Below, one piece after another: positions 24,051 through 36,239 of a stretch of DNA of 64,000 nucleotides (its first letter is position 1; every line of letters starts with the position of its first letter). Source of the stretch: Salminus brasiliensis (Eukaryota; Chordata; Actinopteri; Characiformes; Bryconidae); contig NC_132881.1 in assembly GCF_030463535.1 (NCBI RefSeq), positions 39,565,973 to 39,629,972 on the forward strand, in the 5' to 3' direction. Both the position numbers and the translations under genes were made by a program. The notes beneath the pieces are model-generated. The model made no database searches. It was not told the DNA's origin and was given only the letters and a program-made list of their open reading frames with translations.

Positions 24051-24690
24051 CAGGCCACCATGAGGCTGCTAATAAGAAAAAAATCTATCAGAGACATAGA
24101 CAAAACATTTGCAGCTGGTTTTCCAGAATCGGTTTATCAGAATTAAAGTTAACTGAATGGCACATTGTTAAGAAGGAAGAGCACACTGCAACGACGGCAA
24201 ACAGCCTGACAGAGGACAGTTCCGACCATGAAGAAAAACTGTTAGGCAGATCAAGATCTCTCCAGTATGATTACCATAAACAGACAAATACGTCACCATG
24301 ACTTCAGAGGGCTCGTTATAAATAGACCCATAAGAATGGAAAGGTCAGATTGCAGATTCCTAAAAAGTACATTAAAGACCTGTAAAGAGTTTTGGGCAAC
24401 TCTTTGTTAGAGATGAGAACACCATCTGCCAAAATGATGGAACAGGACAAGTATGGAGAAAAAAAAAGCACCATTTCTTTAAGTGAACAGAGACAGTTTA
24501 CCACCTAGAGGCCCTCTAAACGCACTGGACAGTCCTCCACCTTGCATCTGGACAATAATCCAAAACATAACGCTGGAGAAGTTATTAAAATTCTTAATAA
24601 AGTTATTAAATTCAGTCACACCAACCTGAACCCAGTCATAGTGCATTTCATGAGCGGTGACAAGATTGAAGATGGTGAAGGCAGTAGCAG
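24040..24690 (+). mobile_element. Tc1-type transposon remnant
   Basis: Contains TTTGCAGCTGGTTTTCCAGA and, further on, CACCTTGCATCTGGACAATA then ATCCAAAACATAA, the latter coding for LDNNPKHNA, which parallels the LQQDNDPKHTA motif of Tc1 transposases. Many stops; non-functional. Confidence 0.6.
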
Positions 24691-24692
24691 GT

Positions 24693-24830
24693 GTAGCATA
24701 GTGGGTAACACCTTCCCTGTGGTAGGCTAGGGTTTTCCCTGGGCAGGCAAAAACACCATGCTACACTAGTAAGAGAGTCCTTGGGCAAGGCTCAAGGCTT
24801 TATCTGCATGCTTCAGAATTGTATTGAATG
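24693..24830 (+). mobile_element. SINE head joined to the Tc1 remnant
   Basis: TGTAGCATAGTGGGTAACAC, a diverged B-box region GGTTTTCCCTGGGCAGGCAA, then GAGTCCTTGGGCAAGGCTCA. The same SINE occurs at 26335, 37412 and 39197 (reverse). Confidence 0.6.
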
Positions 24831-25149
24831 CCTACTCGACCTGTTTACCCACATGTACATTTTTCTTTCTTTTATCTTTATAAAAACATGCCTTAATATG
24901 CAGTATATGCATCGTTTCCTTTGTGTACTGTCCTAAGTGTATTTTCGATAATCCAGCAACACACCTGGGGAATGCGAGGAGAGTTCTTCTGTGCTTCTGT
25001 GTTGATCTATCTAGCATATATACCAAAAACCAATAAAACAACTGTTCACAAAAAAAGTGCAAACCGGTGGGTATTCTTTGATAATAGAAGTTTTTGGCCC
25101 ACTAGCAGGCCATTGGCTATAAGGACTTGAGGGGTTAATCTCATTTTTT

Positions 25150-25960
25150 CTTTTTCTTTTTTTTAAGAGCAAAGATTACTACACCCTATCATCCCATATA
25201 ACCTTGGCTGACTCACCAAAATGAAATGAAATTTTTAAATGCTGCATCACAGCCATTGAGTGCTATATTTGGAGTCAAAACAATGAAAATTGTTGCAGCA
25301 GGACAATTTCTAATGGACTGCCTAGTGAACGAAATAAGCAGGGCAATAAAACTGATGCCGAGAATCTTCAGAAGAGCGCTTGGGTCAGCGACAGTGCTGG
25401 ACAGCAGACAGTTTGTAAATGGTTTTACAAATCTCTTATGGCTCTGGCTTCAGTTGGGCCTTTTACCCACCGCTGGGGCACAACAAGGTACTGCAAACCT
25501 TGTCAATCAATATTTGACATCCTGCCTGTAAGTGTTTTTTCCCCAGCCAGGATGGCTCTTATTTGGAAATCTAGGACATTTAATAATAGCGCATCACAGG
25601 GAGAGCATTAGGTTACAGAGTGCAGGGAAACGGAGGCTAATGATGCCATCAGTTCGAAAGAGGAACCTACACCAAACCTACGGCGAGAAGAATGTATCAC
25701 CTGCATACTGATAACACAGCTGTCCGCTGCAGGAGGGAACATGTTACGAGGCCTTTGCACAAATGGAATACCATTTGAGCGCGTTATCTGGATTAGAACA
25801 TGGGTCATGGATGTACAAAGATATGCATCATTCCCTGTGGATGATGGATTCTGCAGTAATGTTAATTTCTGGAATCTCATGATGAAGCGACGCAAAACTA
25901 CAAGATGGCATCCATTGTATTGCTTTTATTTGGTCAGTAAAAATTTTGCAGGGTAAACAA
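25150..25960. other. Unexplained stretch, candidate conserved non-coding element
   Basis: Repeat-free, with a 101-codon plus-strand ORF (25226-25531, MKFLNAASQPLSAIF...) and long open minus-strand frames. No domain is recognised and no splice pattern ties it to a gene. The even composition and lack of repeats resemble developmental enhancers; this is only a look-alike judgement. Confidence 0.3.
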
Positions 25961-26159
25961 ACCAAACCTAATCATTCTTAATCCATGCTTTTCCAGAATT
26001 GCTGGGGATGATTGGGACTCTCAACAATGCAAATCTATGAGAAACACACAATCTGAGAGCTTGTGCGATGCAATAATTCTATGTTACGTCCCTCCGGCTT
26101 TCATCTAAATATGTCATGTTAAACCGAGTCTCTGAGAGTTTCTCTAAAGTCACTGGTCA

Positions 26160-26434
26160 GCCCTCCATCTTGCATCTGGACAATGATCCAAAACATAATG
26201 CTGGAGAAGTTTTAAGCCCAAAGGTGGATTGTTCTTGACTGGATAATTGAGTCACCCAACCAGAACCCCAGTGAAGATGCAAGTGGTGATTTTAAGTGGT
26301 AACAAGACCAGGTAGAAGCTGGTGAAGGCAGCTTCTGGTGTAGCGTAGTGGGTAACAACACCACTTTCCCCGTGGTAGACTAGATCTGATTCCCTGGCTG
26401 GGCAAGCACAGCATGCTACATCAAAAGTCATTTG
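26160..26434 (+). mobile_element. Second Tc1-remnant/SINE composite
   Basis: CATCTTGCATCTGGACAATG then ATCCAAAACATAATGCTGGA repeats the 24535-24580 block. The junction GGTGAAGGCAGC followed by TGTAGCGTAGTGGGTAAC is the same as at 24676-24712. The SINE part ends near 26434. Confidence 0.6.
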
Positions 26435-26646
26435 ACACTACATTCTCCTACCTGCTTCTTTAGCTGGAGTGGGGCTTTGGATACCTAATAAAAAAAAGGA
26501 ATGTAAATACAGGGTCTGGTGCAGCGATTCTATGACATGTCTCAGACCTTCCTTTAAAGAGGTCATGTTAAACTGAGCCTCTCTGTAGGCCACATATCTG
26601 CTTTGTTCTGGAGTAAAGCCTCTTCTTTTTTGCTCAACACTGTGGA

Positions 26647-27127
26647 CACTGCATGTCCAAATGTTTGTGGACACCCCTTTCAATAAATGCATGCAGTTAC
26701 TTTGCTACATGCAGTTACACCCCTTCCATGTAGTCCCTGTAGAGAAGCACTGCCAACAGAATATGACTCTCTGGACCTATGGGCACCATGCCTAAAGCCA
26801 GGCATGGGCTAAAAGGGTAAACCCACCCCCAAACCAGCAATGAGCTGTGAAGCAGTGGAACTGTGTTCTCTGTACTGATGGCGCTCCATCTGATACTTCT
26901 GAGATGAGTTGCGGAGTTGAGGATGGGCTGAAGTGGTGAATATCTAACATAGCTGTATGCAATCAAATCCTCACAGCAATGCCTCAGAATCTAGTAGAAA
27001 GTCATCTTTATTGGACGGTAGAGAGAGTTACTCCATCAGAAGCAGGATAAACCCTTTTTTAATACCCTTGATTTTGGAAGCAACAATGAATGAGCAGGTG
27101 TCCCAATACTTTTGACTAATATAATGT
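26647..27127 (+). mobile_element. Tc1-derived MITE copy
   Basis: From CACTGCATGTCCAAATGTTT to CCCAATACTTTTGACTAATA plus TAATG. The interior order matches the other copies (GAGCTGTGAAGCAGTGGAAC, CAGAATCTAGTAGAAAGTCA). Confidence 0.78.
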
Positions 27128-27179
27128 ATCTGCTACACTAATGATTAAAAATAGAATGGTATACCCTTACTGACATTGG

Positions 27180-27950
27180 CATGGACCCCTTCGGCCAGCT
27201 GAAGATGTGCTGTGTGTTTGTTGTCTAAGTGGCTCATGATTAGTGAGCCTTTGACGCTGTATTTGATAGAAACCACATTTGGCAAACCAACCAACCTGCA
27301 GAACTGACATCAGACGTTACATGGATATAAGCAATGTACACATGAAAAGGCCTTATGCACAGAATTGTTCTCTTTCACATTAGCATGTCTGGGGCCTCAG
27401 CTTACATAAAAAGGTGAAACTAGTATCATCCAGTGCTTTATGCTTAAAATAATTTGCTCTATATAATCTTTTTGTAGAATAGACTATAATTTCTTTTACA
27501 TAACCGACACTCTAAGCGTCGTATAATGGCACGCTTGAAATGGAAAAGAATGGAGGAGACATTGTGGAAAGCAGGTTGCTGTTCCAGCCCTCGTAGCCCT
27601 CGGATTTGTTCTGTTCCTATTCCCAACACATCAGAGCCAGATAATGAGAGGCTGTAGAGCACTGATTAGCTGGCCCAGGTGTGACGGAAAGCTGCAGAGG
27701 AACAAAACCGTGGACGGACTGGAAGCGTCCTGAGAGGAAGCCTGGAATTAGCTGGGGATAAACCTTTAAATTTGGACAGAAAGTTAAACTGAATGTCTGG
27801 ACTTTGTCTGAATTCACCCTGTTTCTGTTCTGGACTTCCTGTAGTCGTCTTCCTCCGTCCACGCTGTGTCAACTTCATGTTCTAGGGGGTTGTTCTTGGA
27901 ACTTAATCATGGGCTTATGGTTATTATTACACATCTTTGATTTAATAGAA
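27180..27950. other. Repeat-free stretch, no gene
   Basis: Two overlapping minus-strand ORFs (27617-27878) have no recognised domain. The segment 27530-27780 is evenly composed and could be regulatory; see findings. Confidence 0.3.
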
Positions 27951-28011
27951 AAAATGACTTAATTAAAAGGAGGTGTTTGAATTGCTGTTTTGATCCAGAC
28001 ATCTAGAGACA

Positions 28012-28372
28012 CACTACATGTCCAAATGTTTGTGGACACCTTAATGAAAGCATTTAGGTACTTTAAGTTGCACCCATTGCTGAAACAGATGTGCAAATGC
28101 ACACACATACACAGAGTGCCATAGAATAGAACAGGACAGATAAACTAAAGCTGTGGTCACCATGCCTAATGCCAGGCATGGGTTAGAGCAGTATAAAGCC
28201 CCCCAGTACTGAGCTGTGGAGCAGTAGATCTGTGCTCTCTGGAATGATGGTTGGTGCTCCATCCAATACTTCTGGGATGAGTTGGGGAAGTTGGGGATGA
28301 GGTGAGGTGGTGATCACCCAACATCCTGACCTCACTAATGCTCATAAATTCTCACAGCAATGCTCCATATGT
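28012..28372 (+). mobile_element. Tc1-derived MITE copy, 3' truncated
   Basis: Starts CACTACATGTCCAAATGTTT and runs through AGCTGTGGAGCAGTAGATCT to CTCACAGCAATGCTCCA. The last third of the family (CTAGTAGAAAGCC to the right end) is missing; an unrelated simple repeat follows. Confidence 0.75.
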
Positions 28373-28379
28373 AGTTGTC

Positions 28380-28428
28380 TATATATTTATCTATCTATCG
28401 GTCTGTCTGCCTGTCTGTCTGCATGACA
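28380..28428 (+). repeat. TCTA/TCTG tetranucleotide repeat
   Basis: TATCTATCTATCGGTCTGTC followed by TGCCTGTCTGTCTGC. Confidence 0.8.
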
Positions 28429-29197
28429 TGACAAAATGGCCCACTTCATGGTAATGCAAATGGCTAAAACCTGTTTAGAATTTTGCAAATCGCTGGATTT
28501 GCATTGCAAAACATCCTGAAGAGAGATTTCTCAAAGCCTCCTTACCCTACCCATGCATTTTCATTATCAGGGAATGAAATGCTGGCATAATAGACCAATA
28601 AACAATCCCATCAGCATGAGTATGCACACACACACGGATTAGATTTCAGCTGGGCACTGAGGAACGTCTACAGTGATTTTGTCATCCTCACACCAGGGAT
28701 TTTAGTACTCGCACTGAATCTGCTCAGTACTGCACTCTTGACAAGCTACAGAGTTTCAGCACTTCACCATGAACTGCCCGTCACTGAGATTACACACTGC
28801 TGAGTTTCCTTCTGCATGGAGAACAGTTTGACTTAAGCGTTAGAGACATGTCATAATAGGCACTTTGTGATATCAAGACATTCCCAGAATTAGAGCGACC
28901 CCGATTGACCACATCATATGACATGGACCAAATATAGCCTGACTGTAACACAGCACCGCACCTCTATTTATTCAATGAAAAAAACACTGTGCTAGATGGA
29001 TTCCCAGCATGTAGGCAGATCATGAAAAGCCTCCCAGACAGTCCTAAACCATGGAGAACTGTGAGAGCACATCTACAACTACAGGTTAGAAACAGCTCCT
29101 ATGATACTGATCCTGTTCCTGAGCTTTACTTTGCCTCAGCAGTCCACCAGTGCAGATATCAGGTATGAAACTTTGGCAAGTACACTACACAGTATTC

Positions 29198-29221
29198 ACA
29201 CACACACACACACACACACAC
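29198..29221 (+). repeat. (CA)n microsatellite
   Basis: About 12 CA units, just downstream (minus-strand sense) of the candidate MEHA exon. Confidence 0.9.
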
Positions 29222-29259
29222 ATTAAGGCACAGAGCTGAAAAATGAAATAAGCACTCAC

Positions 29260-29272
29260 AGGCATGCTCCAT
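29260..29272 (-). CDS. phactr2: Candidate alternative phactr2 first coding exon (MEHA)
   Basis: ATG GAG CAT GCC T is followed by a strong donor, GTGAGT. Spliced to the exon ending at 11152 it reads MEHA-L-DGLEKASLAN, with the same spacing as the short human PHACTR2 start MDNS-V-DGLDKAS. Only 13 coding bases support it, so strand, phase, donor strength and family parallel carry the call. The presumed 5' UTR on the higher-coordinate side includes a CT/GA microsatellite (29337-29364). Confidence 0.55.
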
Positions 29273-29330
29273 GTCTGGAAGGAGAGAAAACGATTTCTCC
29301 AATGAGTTGCTTCTCTGTTTCTTCACTCAG

Positions 29331-29336
<6 letters not shown>

Positions 29337-29364
<28 letters not shown>
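29337..29364 (+). repeat. (TC)n microsatellite
   Basis: About 14 TC units, within the presumed 5' UTR of the MEHA first exon (GA-rich on the transcript strand). Confidence 0.9.
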
Positions 29365-29367
<3 letters not shown>

Positions 29368-29597
29368 AGTCAGCCCCTCCCGTGCTGTGTCTCACAGCAT
29401 TCCAGGTTGCGCTAGAGTGCAGCAGCAGGAAGAACACAGCAAGGGCTGGAGGATGACAAACAGCCATTACCTCCATTAGAGCACTCTGATTGAGCAAGTC
29501 CCAGCCCATTGAGTGGAACCTCCCAATCCACTGGGGCTTTCAGCTACTGCCCGGGGCGAGAGACAAACAGAGAAACAGAGGGGTGAGGGGTGGGAGG

Positions 29598-29635
29598 AAG
29601 AGAGAGAGAGGGAGAGAGAGAGAGAGCATGAGAGA
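29598..29635 (+). repeat. (GA)n-rich stretch
   Basis: AGAGAGAGAG interrupted by GG; the surrounding 29565-29680 is purine-rich. Confidence 0.85.
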
Positions 29636-29849
29636 ATAAGAGAGAAACAGAAAAGAGAACTAGGGAGAGAAAAAAAAGGTGGTGCTGGTGGTGGGGTGCT
29701 CAACAGCTCCACGACCCTTACTAAAGTAGCCCCTCACAACAGAATGCACCTCATTTATGAGACCCCCTGTCCAATAATTATTTGTTCACATCATGATAAG
29801 GCAGAAACTAGGAGTGTCCAGCTGTAGTCCAGGAGGGCCACAGTCCAGC

Positions 29850-30090
29850 ACAGTTTGCTGCCTCCTCTTTTTAGTCCATATCACTCCACTAATTAGTCCT
29901 TATCACACAATGCTCCCAAGGCTAGGAGGGTGAAGGTCCAAGTTACATGAAGCACCACCGCATCTTTCTGGACTGCTGCCAACACAATATTTGTAGACAG
30001 CTGGACACGCTTGGAGGAGAACACTAACCACCAGTTCTGTTACATCAGCTAACAGATACTCACACTGCCTATCAGTGCGCTTGGAGCGCC
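29850..30090. repeat. Dispersed repeat, family also at 38160-38280
   Basis: Shares an ordered pattern with 38200-38270: GGACA-C-TTGGAGGAGAACAC versus GGACAGTTGAATACGCTCAG plus AGGAGAACACTA, then TTCTGTTACATCAGCTAACA versus TTCTTTTACTTCAGCTGACA. A related start (AGGAGGGTGAAG) also occurs at 3380. Class unknown. Confidence 0.45.
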
Positions 30091-30139
30091 GTCCTAACAA
30101 CCCAGAGAGAGTAAGGCCAGTTAAACTCAGAAACACCTA

Positions 30140-32330
30140 TTAGACATTAGGCGACCTGATAGGGTCGCTTAGATGGTTGTCACAGAACACCAGTCAGGGC
30201 AATTGGTGCATTATTCCAGCGCTTTCACAGTTAAAGCAGCACTATGCTTAAATTGGTATTTTTCGCTCCTGGGCTCCCTCTACAAGTGGGGAGTGTAATT
30301 TAATTTCACACTGCTGTTGTAAATACAAATCTCACTTTGAGCTCCCCCTCTTTGACAAGTGCATTGGTTGACAAGCTGAGAGATACAGAACTGGCATCTG
30401 AAAGTGAAAGAAGCATGTGGACTGAGGTGGTACAGTAATATTGCAGGATTTTACATGAATATGACTTATAGTTGCATAGCGTTCTGACAGCAGACAGCAA
30501 TCTCTCTATTACCCTGCGCGCAGATACAATCACTTAGCATAGCCTGTGTTGCAGGTGATGAGTTGCTACCGGACGTGTCCACCAGCACCCTGGCAGGCAG
30601 CCTGTTGGACTGAATTGCGTTATTAAACAAACCATATTTTTAGGTACAGCATCCAGTATAAAGAAACCAAGCACATGTAGGCTTTATATATTCACTACAT
30701 GTTAAAAACCCTGACATTACTTTTTATATCATGTAAAATAAAATAAAAAACAATAAACTGGTACATTTTGGTTTAATTTACTCTAAACCTGTTAGATGCA
30801 GCATTCCCTCTATAAAAATTTGGAGGGAAATTGTCTTGTAAAAATATTGAACCTTTCATAAACAAATAATTCTATTTTGGATACAAAGAGATCGTTGGTA
30901 TGCTTTACCCTCTGTGAAAATGCTGTTAACTCCATTTTGTGAAAGGACTGAAAATGCAATAGGAACTGAAGTCAGTGACATGGCTTTGAGGGACCGTGAG
31001 AACCGGTGTTCTGATTGGGAGTTGCTGCCATGTGTCACTGCTTACAGTCGCACCGCTGGACACCTCTGAGTGTCACTGACTCTCATTGAAAATAAATGAC
31101 TTTCGTAGCTTGCAGTGTGCACACACAGTTACAGACAGTGGAGCATCTACATGATTTTAAAGCTGCTAATAAAATAAAATGCTACATAGTGTTTCAGTTA
31201 GCACCACATGCCTGGAACCCATAGGTTGTGTTCAAAACCACACAATATACTAAGCGTTCAATAAGGGATGTGCTACTAATGGTTGCATGCTACATTTACA
31301 CACTATTTACTAGGCGTTGCTATGTGGCTTTTTGTTCATTGTTCTCTGAGATACATTCAATTCCCCATTTGTTCTTGACAGGAAAGAACTATGTCCCATT
31401 TAAAGTGAGAAAAATGAAGCTTCTAATATTCCTACATTCAAAACTGCTGATTAAGAATTAAGAAATTTTAAGAAAATCAAGAAAAAAGATAAACAAGCAT
31501 TTAGTCCACAACAGTGAAAAAAGGCCACAACATCCTGGTGGGTCACTTTATATCACACAGGGGCTTCCACAGAAGGTGCAGGAACATCAGCCTAACCATT
31601 GGCTTCCATGTGTCGGACAGGGCAGAACCTTGAACAAGGAGCCTCACTGGGTGCTCTCCCTGTGGGTGAAAGTCTCTCACCGTTTTCCTTCTATTTTCAG
31701 CAGCAAGACTTGATGCCCAAAATTGGCCACCACCCAAGAAGGATGAATCATTGCTCGCAATGTTCCTCGCTGGCTGAATAGAAGCTAAAGAGAGCTTTCA
31801 AAGCTCACCCCTGGAGGCTTATCGGTCATATGAGCCAAGAATTAGTTTTAGTATTGTAATGTGCGATCAGGCTGAAGGCGAGAGGCAAAATGTGTACGCT
31901 TGGTGGGGGCGGGAGGGTGAGATTGGAGCTATATATGGAATAGTTCATGGAGAAAGCACAAAGCGTGTAATGCTGCTTGTATCCATCTTGCTCATGAGTA
32001 AACACTTTTTAAGAAGGCAGACCGCAACGAATGACAGTAACACTAATGGGATCACAAGAGCTTCAAGGCTGTCATAGGCTGCCTGTTTAGCATTGCTTCT
32101 TTGAGGATATGATGCTTTTGCCTGAGGCTGAGAACTACAAAGTCAAAGTGAAAGTAAAACTTGTGGGGGTTTTATTTATGTTTCTTTTTCTTAAACAGCA
32201 GGGCGACGTACTGGGAGCAGGAGTACTAATGCTGCATTCCATTCATCTTGGATGTCAGAGCTGGGAATGACTGGGAATGAGTGTTGGGGAAGGCTATCTA
32301 AAATATTTCCCCCATTTTTTGTCCCAGCAT
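30140..32330. other. Intergenic stretch without recognised genes
   Basis: Short ORFs only. AT-rich parts at 30640-30860. Nothing I can name. Confidence 0.5.
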
Positions 32331-32334
32331 AGCA

Positions 32335-32760
32335 TTGTTAGCAGTACTAGTTGATAACAACGCATTATACGGTATTCTGAACGTCCAAACATCATGGAAA
32401 CACGGTACAACATGGTACACAGACAGGGTTGTGTACCATATTTACTGTGTAAATGGTGCTGCCATCTTGGATATTAACCTCAGGGTTGGTGAGGCTCTCT
32501 CCACCTTTCCAGTAGGAAATCTCACTTGGGGGCGAGTTCCAGTTGAAATTTCCAACCGGCAACTCAGACAAATCCCACTTTCAAGTAGGTATGAGAATGG
32601 AATGCAGCATAACTGGCTATGCTATTACGCAATGCTAAATGTTATGCTATACTCATATGCTGTGCTAACATGCTATGCTAATGTTTTGCTGCAAGTATGT
32701 TGTCTGGAGATGTTGAATAAAAACAACACCTTGTCTACACACAAAAAAAACAACAACATA
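32335..32760. repeat. Probable dispersed repeat containing a 174-codon chance ORF
   Basis: The plus-strand ORF reads through TTGGATATTAACCTCAGGGT and AAATTTCCAACCGGCAACTC, which I recall as a common fish intergenic repeat, then through ATGCTA-type simple sequence. Composition changes mid-frame, so not a protein gene. Confidence 0.4.
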
Positions 32761-32919
32761 GTGGATTTGCCAGCTCAACGGATTACAGGGCCTCTGCAAC
32801 CAGGACTACAACACATCTTATTCAGAGCAACACTGGGACTAGTAAAAACCCAAGACTGATCTAATCATAGGAAAACCTGGAGGACACAAACTGCCATCAT
32901 CATTATAATCATCATCATC

Positions 32920-33395
32920 TTATCCACTTGAACCGATTCAGGGTTGCAGTGGCAATAGAGTGAGCACAAATAGCACAAGGTCCTAGGCCTTCCCCCGGGT
33001 CTCCGCCCAGATGCCTGAACCACCTCAGCTGACTCCTCTCAATGCAAAGGAGCAGCAGCTCTACTCTAAGCCTTCCCAGATAACAGAGTGAACTTAGCTA
33101 CCCAACAGAGAAAACTCATTTCAGTCACACCTCCTGACTACAGGTGAGATTGGGGACGTAGATGGACTGGTAAATCAATAGCTTTGCTCTATGGCTCAGC
33201 TCTCTCTTTAACACTGCAGTCCGGTACAGGGACCGCATTACTGCAGCTGCTGCATCTAACCTACAATCGATCTCACAATCCCTCTTTCCATCACCTATGA
33301 ACAAGACCCTGATATACTTAAACTCCTACACTTGGGATAGGCTCACCCCCTCTTCCTGAAGGTAGCATACCACCCCTTTCTGAGATACAGCAGAC
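32920..33395 (-). mobile_element. LINE reverse-transcriptase fragment
   Basis: Minus-strand sense encodes degraded pieces of a non-LTR RT tail: an EFKYIRVL-like motif (from 33330), a CxxDRxxDAAAAVMR-like stretch (33270-33220), LVYRSKLS-like, and ESADVVQASGRRPGG-like (33040-32990). I recall these as the post-RT part of a fish LINE (VEEFKYLGVL...EIDRRIGAASAVMR). Many disruptions. Confidence 0.55.
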
Positions 33396-34834
33396 AGTAT
33401 TTGCTTATCACTGAACTGAACCGAACCAGCATTTATTATTTGTCATGTATTTATTGTATGTCTTTGCAAGTGTTTTTCAGCCTGGGCCAAGTTAAGGTCA
33501 ACCTTAACCTAAGTTGGTCTCTTTTCTGAGGGAGGTTACATGTTTTTTTTGTTTTTTTTAAATGTACTGTGGTAGAGGTTTGGTGCAACGTCTGAGGTTT
33601 TACCCATAGCTTACAACCAATAACCCATTACATTGCGTTTTATATAAACTGTTCAAAGTCCAATGTCCACTTCCGAAAGTGAGTCATTGGAGCTTCATGT
33701 TCTTGGGACAGCATTAACACCATGTTATAAGACCACAGAAATGACCCCACATGACCTTTTGTGTTACTATGCCGGATATTGTGAGACTACACACAGACAT
33801 TTTAACCCAGCAGGGTTACTTATAATGGTAATTAGGTCAAGTAGTGTTGAGTGTAGGCACAGCGTTGTGTAGTAAGAGTGTATTGGCTTGTTGATATTTG
33901 ATACAGACACTGAAACGCTGTAGCCACTGCAGTTATAGTGAACATAAGGAAAAAGAGCACTATTACAATGTCACAGTAATAAAGTTTCCAGCCATTTTGA
34001 ACTTCAATTTAAGGAGAACTGTTCCAAAAAAAGATGAAAAATGCATGTCACAGGTATTAATGTCTGGTTTGCTCCCAAAGGCCTCAGGAATTGAATCACA
34101 ATTGCGTCACAGACTGTGTCCTGTACCAGGATATTTTAGAGACAAAGTCTGGCCGCCTCTACGGGGAGACTAAAACTGGGTTGTCATTGAAGCTTCGAAT
34201 AAAACAAGGAATTACTCTGACATCTTGTAAAACAGTGTTCACTAAGGTCACCTCAGTCTCCTGACCTGAAACCCTACAGGGGTTTGGGAAGAGCTCCACG
34301 TATAAAAGGTCCAAAGACTGTGACTTCAGAAATTCTGCATGGGGGAACATTTTCAGGATTCCTTCCCACTGTAATGAGATACTATATCTAATGAGATGTT
34401 TTTCCACCTCATCTCACATTTCATAACAGTCTAGACCCATTATACTTATGATTATTATGGTTATAGGATTAGGAGGTTAACATTTCCACAATGCAGATAT
34501 CTGCCCAAATATATTTGCCCAACAACCCTGCATGTACCCCCATCTGTCATGAATATATATTTTGTAAATAAATAAATCAGACAGTGTGTATTTGTCATCA
34601 TTACATCCTGTGATATAGCCTTTGGAGGCATTAAACTCCTTAAATGTCCATCTCTGAATGACTATGATTATATTTTGACCAATTTATTATGCAAACATTT
34701 GGGGAATTGATAATTGCCCTTTAATATGTGTTTAGCTGAATGTCAGTTAAATACAAGATGAGCATCTACTGTATAAAGTGTTTACAGTAGACCCCCAAAA
34801 TAAGTGGTACCTAACCTTTTTATGTCCTAGTCTG

Positions 34835-35130
34835 GAATACCACAGCAACTGCTTGGAATAGCATATGAACGGGGAACGCTGTAGGAGGGGGAAGGGGTTA
34901 GGATGATTCTAATGAGGCATTGATTGACTGAATATTAAGTAACTGAGTATTTTTGGCCACATTTTTAGAGTTCTGGGGCGCAGTATCATATCTTAAATGG
35001 GTCCCTAACTCCCTGGCAGCACCTCTGCATATGAAACACCATAGTAACTGCTTAGCAACCATTTGTAATACCACAGCAACTGCTTGGTATAGCATAGCAG
35101 CCTCCTGATATACCATAGCAACTGCCTAGC
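34835..35130 (+). repeat. Degenerate minisatellite with CATAGCAAC units
   Basis: Repeated ATACCACAGCAACTGCTTGG, CACCATAGTAACTGCTTAGC, ATACCATAGCAACTGCCTAG. Units of about 25 bp with drift, interrupted by 100 bp of unique sequence. Confidence 0.65.
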
Positions 35131-35504
35131 AAATCCATATCAACAGTCATTGCTTATTTTTTTTTATTGTTTTATTTGTGTGCGTTTGAACGTCAAGCAA
35201 CTTATACCTGTTTTAAAAGTTTACTTTTTTTGTTCCTCTGAATCACGGCTGCCAATAATTCTGGAGGGCACCGCATACAAGGAGACTTTTCAACAGTCAG
35301 ACAAACATACCCTTTATATTAAATCCAGCATAAATTTTGATGTCGTTGGTTGCGTTCTAAAGGTAAACCAGGGTAAAATAATAACAGTTGAAAGGCATGA
35401 TGGCCTTTCTAATACATGTGGCCTTTAAACCTGTGCAGAGAACACCCACACATGATTTCTCAGACATGCACACACTCTTAAAAGCACTCAAGGAGAGCTG
35501 AATG

Positions 35505-35570
35505 CTGAGAGAGAGAGAGAGAGCGAGAGAGAGACATTGACAGAGAGAGAGAGCAGGAGTAAGAGATAAA
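35505..35570 (+). repeat. (GA)n-rich simple repeat
   Basis: GAGAGAGAGAGAGAGCGAGA and further GAGAGA blocks. A minus-strand ORF of Leu/Ser repeats over it is an artefact. Confidence 0.85.
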
Positions 35571-36239
35571 GAGATATTTTGGGGCTGTTTCTTGCCACCC
35601 CCGCAGGTTAGTGGGGGTGGAGGGGCACTGATAGACTGGCAGACAGGAGCTAAACCTGTGGAGTGAAACTGCATCACAGAAGTGATCTCTGTCCTCATTC
35701 CTTAATTCCTTAATTCCTTAATTACTCAGTACCTACAATTAATTATTCAGTAAATATCATTTATAAATGTTTAAATCTATAAATGTTTCAGTAAATTCCT
35801 GAATTATTCAGAAACTACAATGAATTTTTCAGTAAATATTATATATTATTCAGCCACTATGACATATTTACCATTATCTTTATGCATGATTAGATATCTA
35901 CAATAAATGATGTACTAACTTCAATTAATTATTCAGCATCTTTTATGAATTATTTAGTATTTAGTTAATCCAGCACAAATCAGTGCAGTTGAAACGTCAC
36001 TTTAAGACCAATGCATCACTGTGCATTAATGCATTTTTACACCTGACTGCACACTAGTACACTGATCGTTAACTGGGCACAAATAAGTGTGTGTATGGGG
36101 GGTGGGGGGAAGAGGGGGGGTGTAAGCACCCATAATCAAGCCTGTCTCTCTCTTCTCTGGCGCTGCTGGAGGAGTACAGCCCCCTCACTGTCCGCCTTTC
36201 TGTCATTACATGACTAATAGTGAACAGCAAGCATTCTCA

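Noticed and set aside
29513..29827. 104-residue plus-strand ORF with Arg/Glu repeats
   Set aside because: Caused by the GA-rich tract at 29565-29680.
32335..32859. 174-residue plus-strand ORF
   Set aside because: Runs across a dispersed repeat and ATGCTA-type simple sequence; no domain and composition changes mid-frame.
35357..35698. 113-residue minus-strand ORF rich in Ser/Leu
   Set aside because: Caused by a GA/CT microsatellite.
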